Position numbers and translations under genes: made by a program. DNA of 6,902 bases from an uncultured Clostridium sp. GTDB taxonomy: Bacteria; Bacillota; Clostridia; TANB77; CAG-508. The notes beneath the pieces were generated by a model that worked only from the letters and a program-made list of their open reading frames with translations, ran no database searches and had not been told where the DNA came from. Below, in pieces: positions 6,520-6,902 of the stretch. Location: positions 1-6,902 of the forward strand of contig CAMMFK010000068.1 in the NCBI GenBank assembly GCA_946496115.1, in the 5' to 3' direction. Position 1 is the first letter of the stretch. Every line of letters starts with the position of its first letter.

Positions 6520-6564
6520 TAAAAATGAACTGAAATATTAGAAAATTTAATATCTCAGTTCATT
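6520..6564 (-). terminator. Intrinsic terminator of the DivIC-type gene
   Basis: Arms 6524-6539 and 6549-6564 pair over 16 positions with a nine-base loop. The one plus-strand mismatch (a6534/c6554) is a G-U wobble in minus-strand RNA. Leftward it runs into five T (6521-6525 as A). It begins 26 bases after the stop codon. T-rich sequence also lies on the other side, so some bidirectional action is possible, but no gene converges on it. Confidence 0.87.
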
Positions 6565-6590
6565 CTTATGTTTTATTTATTTTACAAATA

Positions 6591-6857
6591 TTATTTATTT
6601 ATATCTATGTAAACTCTCTCATTTGGCAAATACATGTCTAGTTGTTCTCTTGCTTGTTCCTCAACATATTCTGTTGAATTTAAATCTTGTATTGTTTTGT
6701 TTAATTCCTCTTGGTTCTCTTTGGCTGACTCAATTTGACTCTCGTATTGTTTACTTTCTGTATCATATGAATTAAGAGTACTTTGTTGAGTAATAAACAC
6801 ATGTACAAGGTATATTGAAATTAAAATTATAAATGCATATTTAAGAAATCTTTTCAT
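6591..6857 (-). CDS. divIC: Septum formation initiator, DivIC/FtsB family
   Basis: This 88-residue bitopic membrane protein belongs to the family that forms the FtsB/DivIC-FtsL-FtsQ/DivIB divisome subcomplex and links septal peptidoglycan synthesis to the Z ring. A short basic cytoplasmic stub (MKRFLK) precedes one membrane helix (about 7-23). A Glu/Gln/Asn-rich extracytoplasmic coiled coil follows (about 25-61). Then comes the family's conserved C-terminal box, EYVEEQAREQLDMYLPNE (63-80) ending VYI (82-84), which matches the usual pattern EYxExxAREKLGMxxPGExVY. Asp74 and Asn79 replace the common Gly residues. Length is normal for the family. The start has AGGA (6863-6866) 5 bases upstream. 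Its promoter lies beyond the window or it is co-transcribed with an upstream gene; it has its own terminator. FtsL is the alternative assignment, but the C-terminal box favours DivIC/FtsB. Confidence 0.88.
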   Translation of the reverse strand: MKRFLKYAFIILISIYLVHVFITQQSTLNSYDTESKQYESQIESAKENQEELNKTIQDLNSTEYVEEQAREQLDMYLPNERVYIDINK

Positions 6858-6902
6858 ATGTATCCTATCTTTCTAAATTTAGTACTTGATATTTTATTTA
6901 TT

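Overview
The window is AT-rich bacterial DNA in which every supported gene reads leftward, on the minus strand. Composition, strong AGGAGG-type ribosome binding sites, a DivIC-type septum protein and a Firmicutes-style Rho with a short acidic linker point to a low-GC Firmicute, most likely of the Clostridia. That placement is an inference from style, not from a marker gene comparison.

Layout from right to left, which is the direction of transcription. First comes a small DivIC/FtsB-family septum protein (6591-6857) closed by a strong intrinsic terminator. Next is rho (4786-6207), with two tandem promoter candidates, a long AU-rich leader and its own terminator. It is followed by a membrane-anchored extracytoplasmic protein of 448 residues (3290-4636) whose C-terminal part looks like a Gram-positive Ig-like domain. 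Then comes a compact self-contained cassette (about 2703-3243): a textbook TTGACA-17-TATAAT promoter, a strong ribosome binding site, a 134-residue protein of unknown function and a hairpin terminator. Beyond it lies a decayed stretch (2373-2680) that still encodes, with stops and frameshifts, a recognisable copy of part of the Ig-like domain of the 448-residue protein, followed by an orphan terminator. Last is a UvrA-family ATPase (1-2265) that runs off the left edge; it keeps both ATPase halves and both zinc fingers but lacks the UvrB-binding domain.

The genes look like separate transcription units, not one operon: most have their own promoter and terminator, and their products are functionally unrelated. 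Rho and DivIC are core functions (transcription termination, cell division). The stretch between rho and the UvrA-like gene is accessory. It holds a surface protein, a dead relative of it, and an unknown gene of clearly different base composition placed exactly between the live and dead copies. That 134-residue cassette and the dead paralogue are the most interesting parts of the window.
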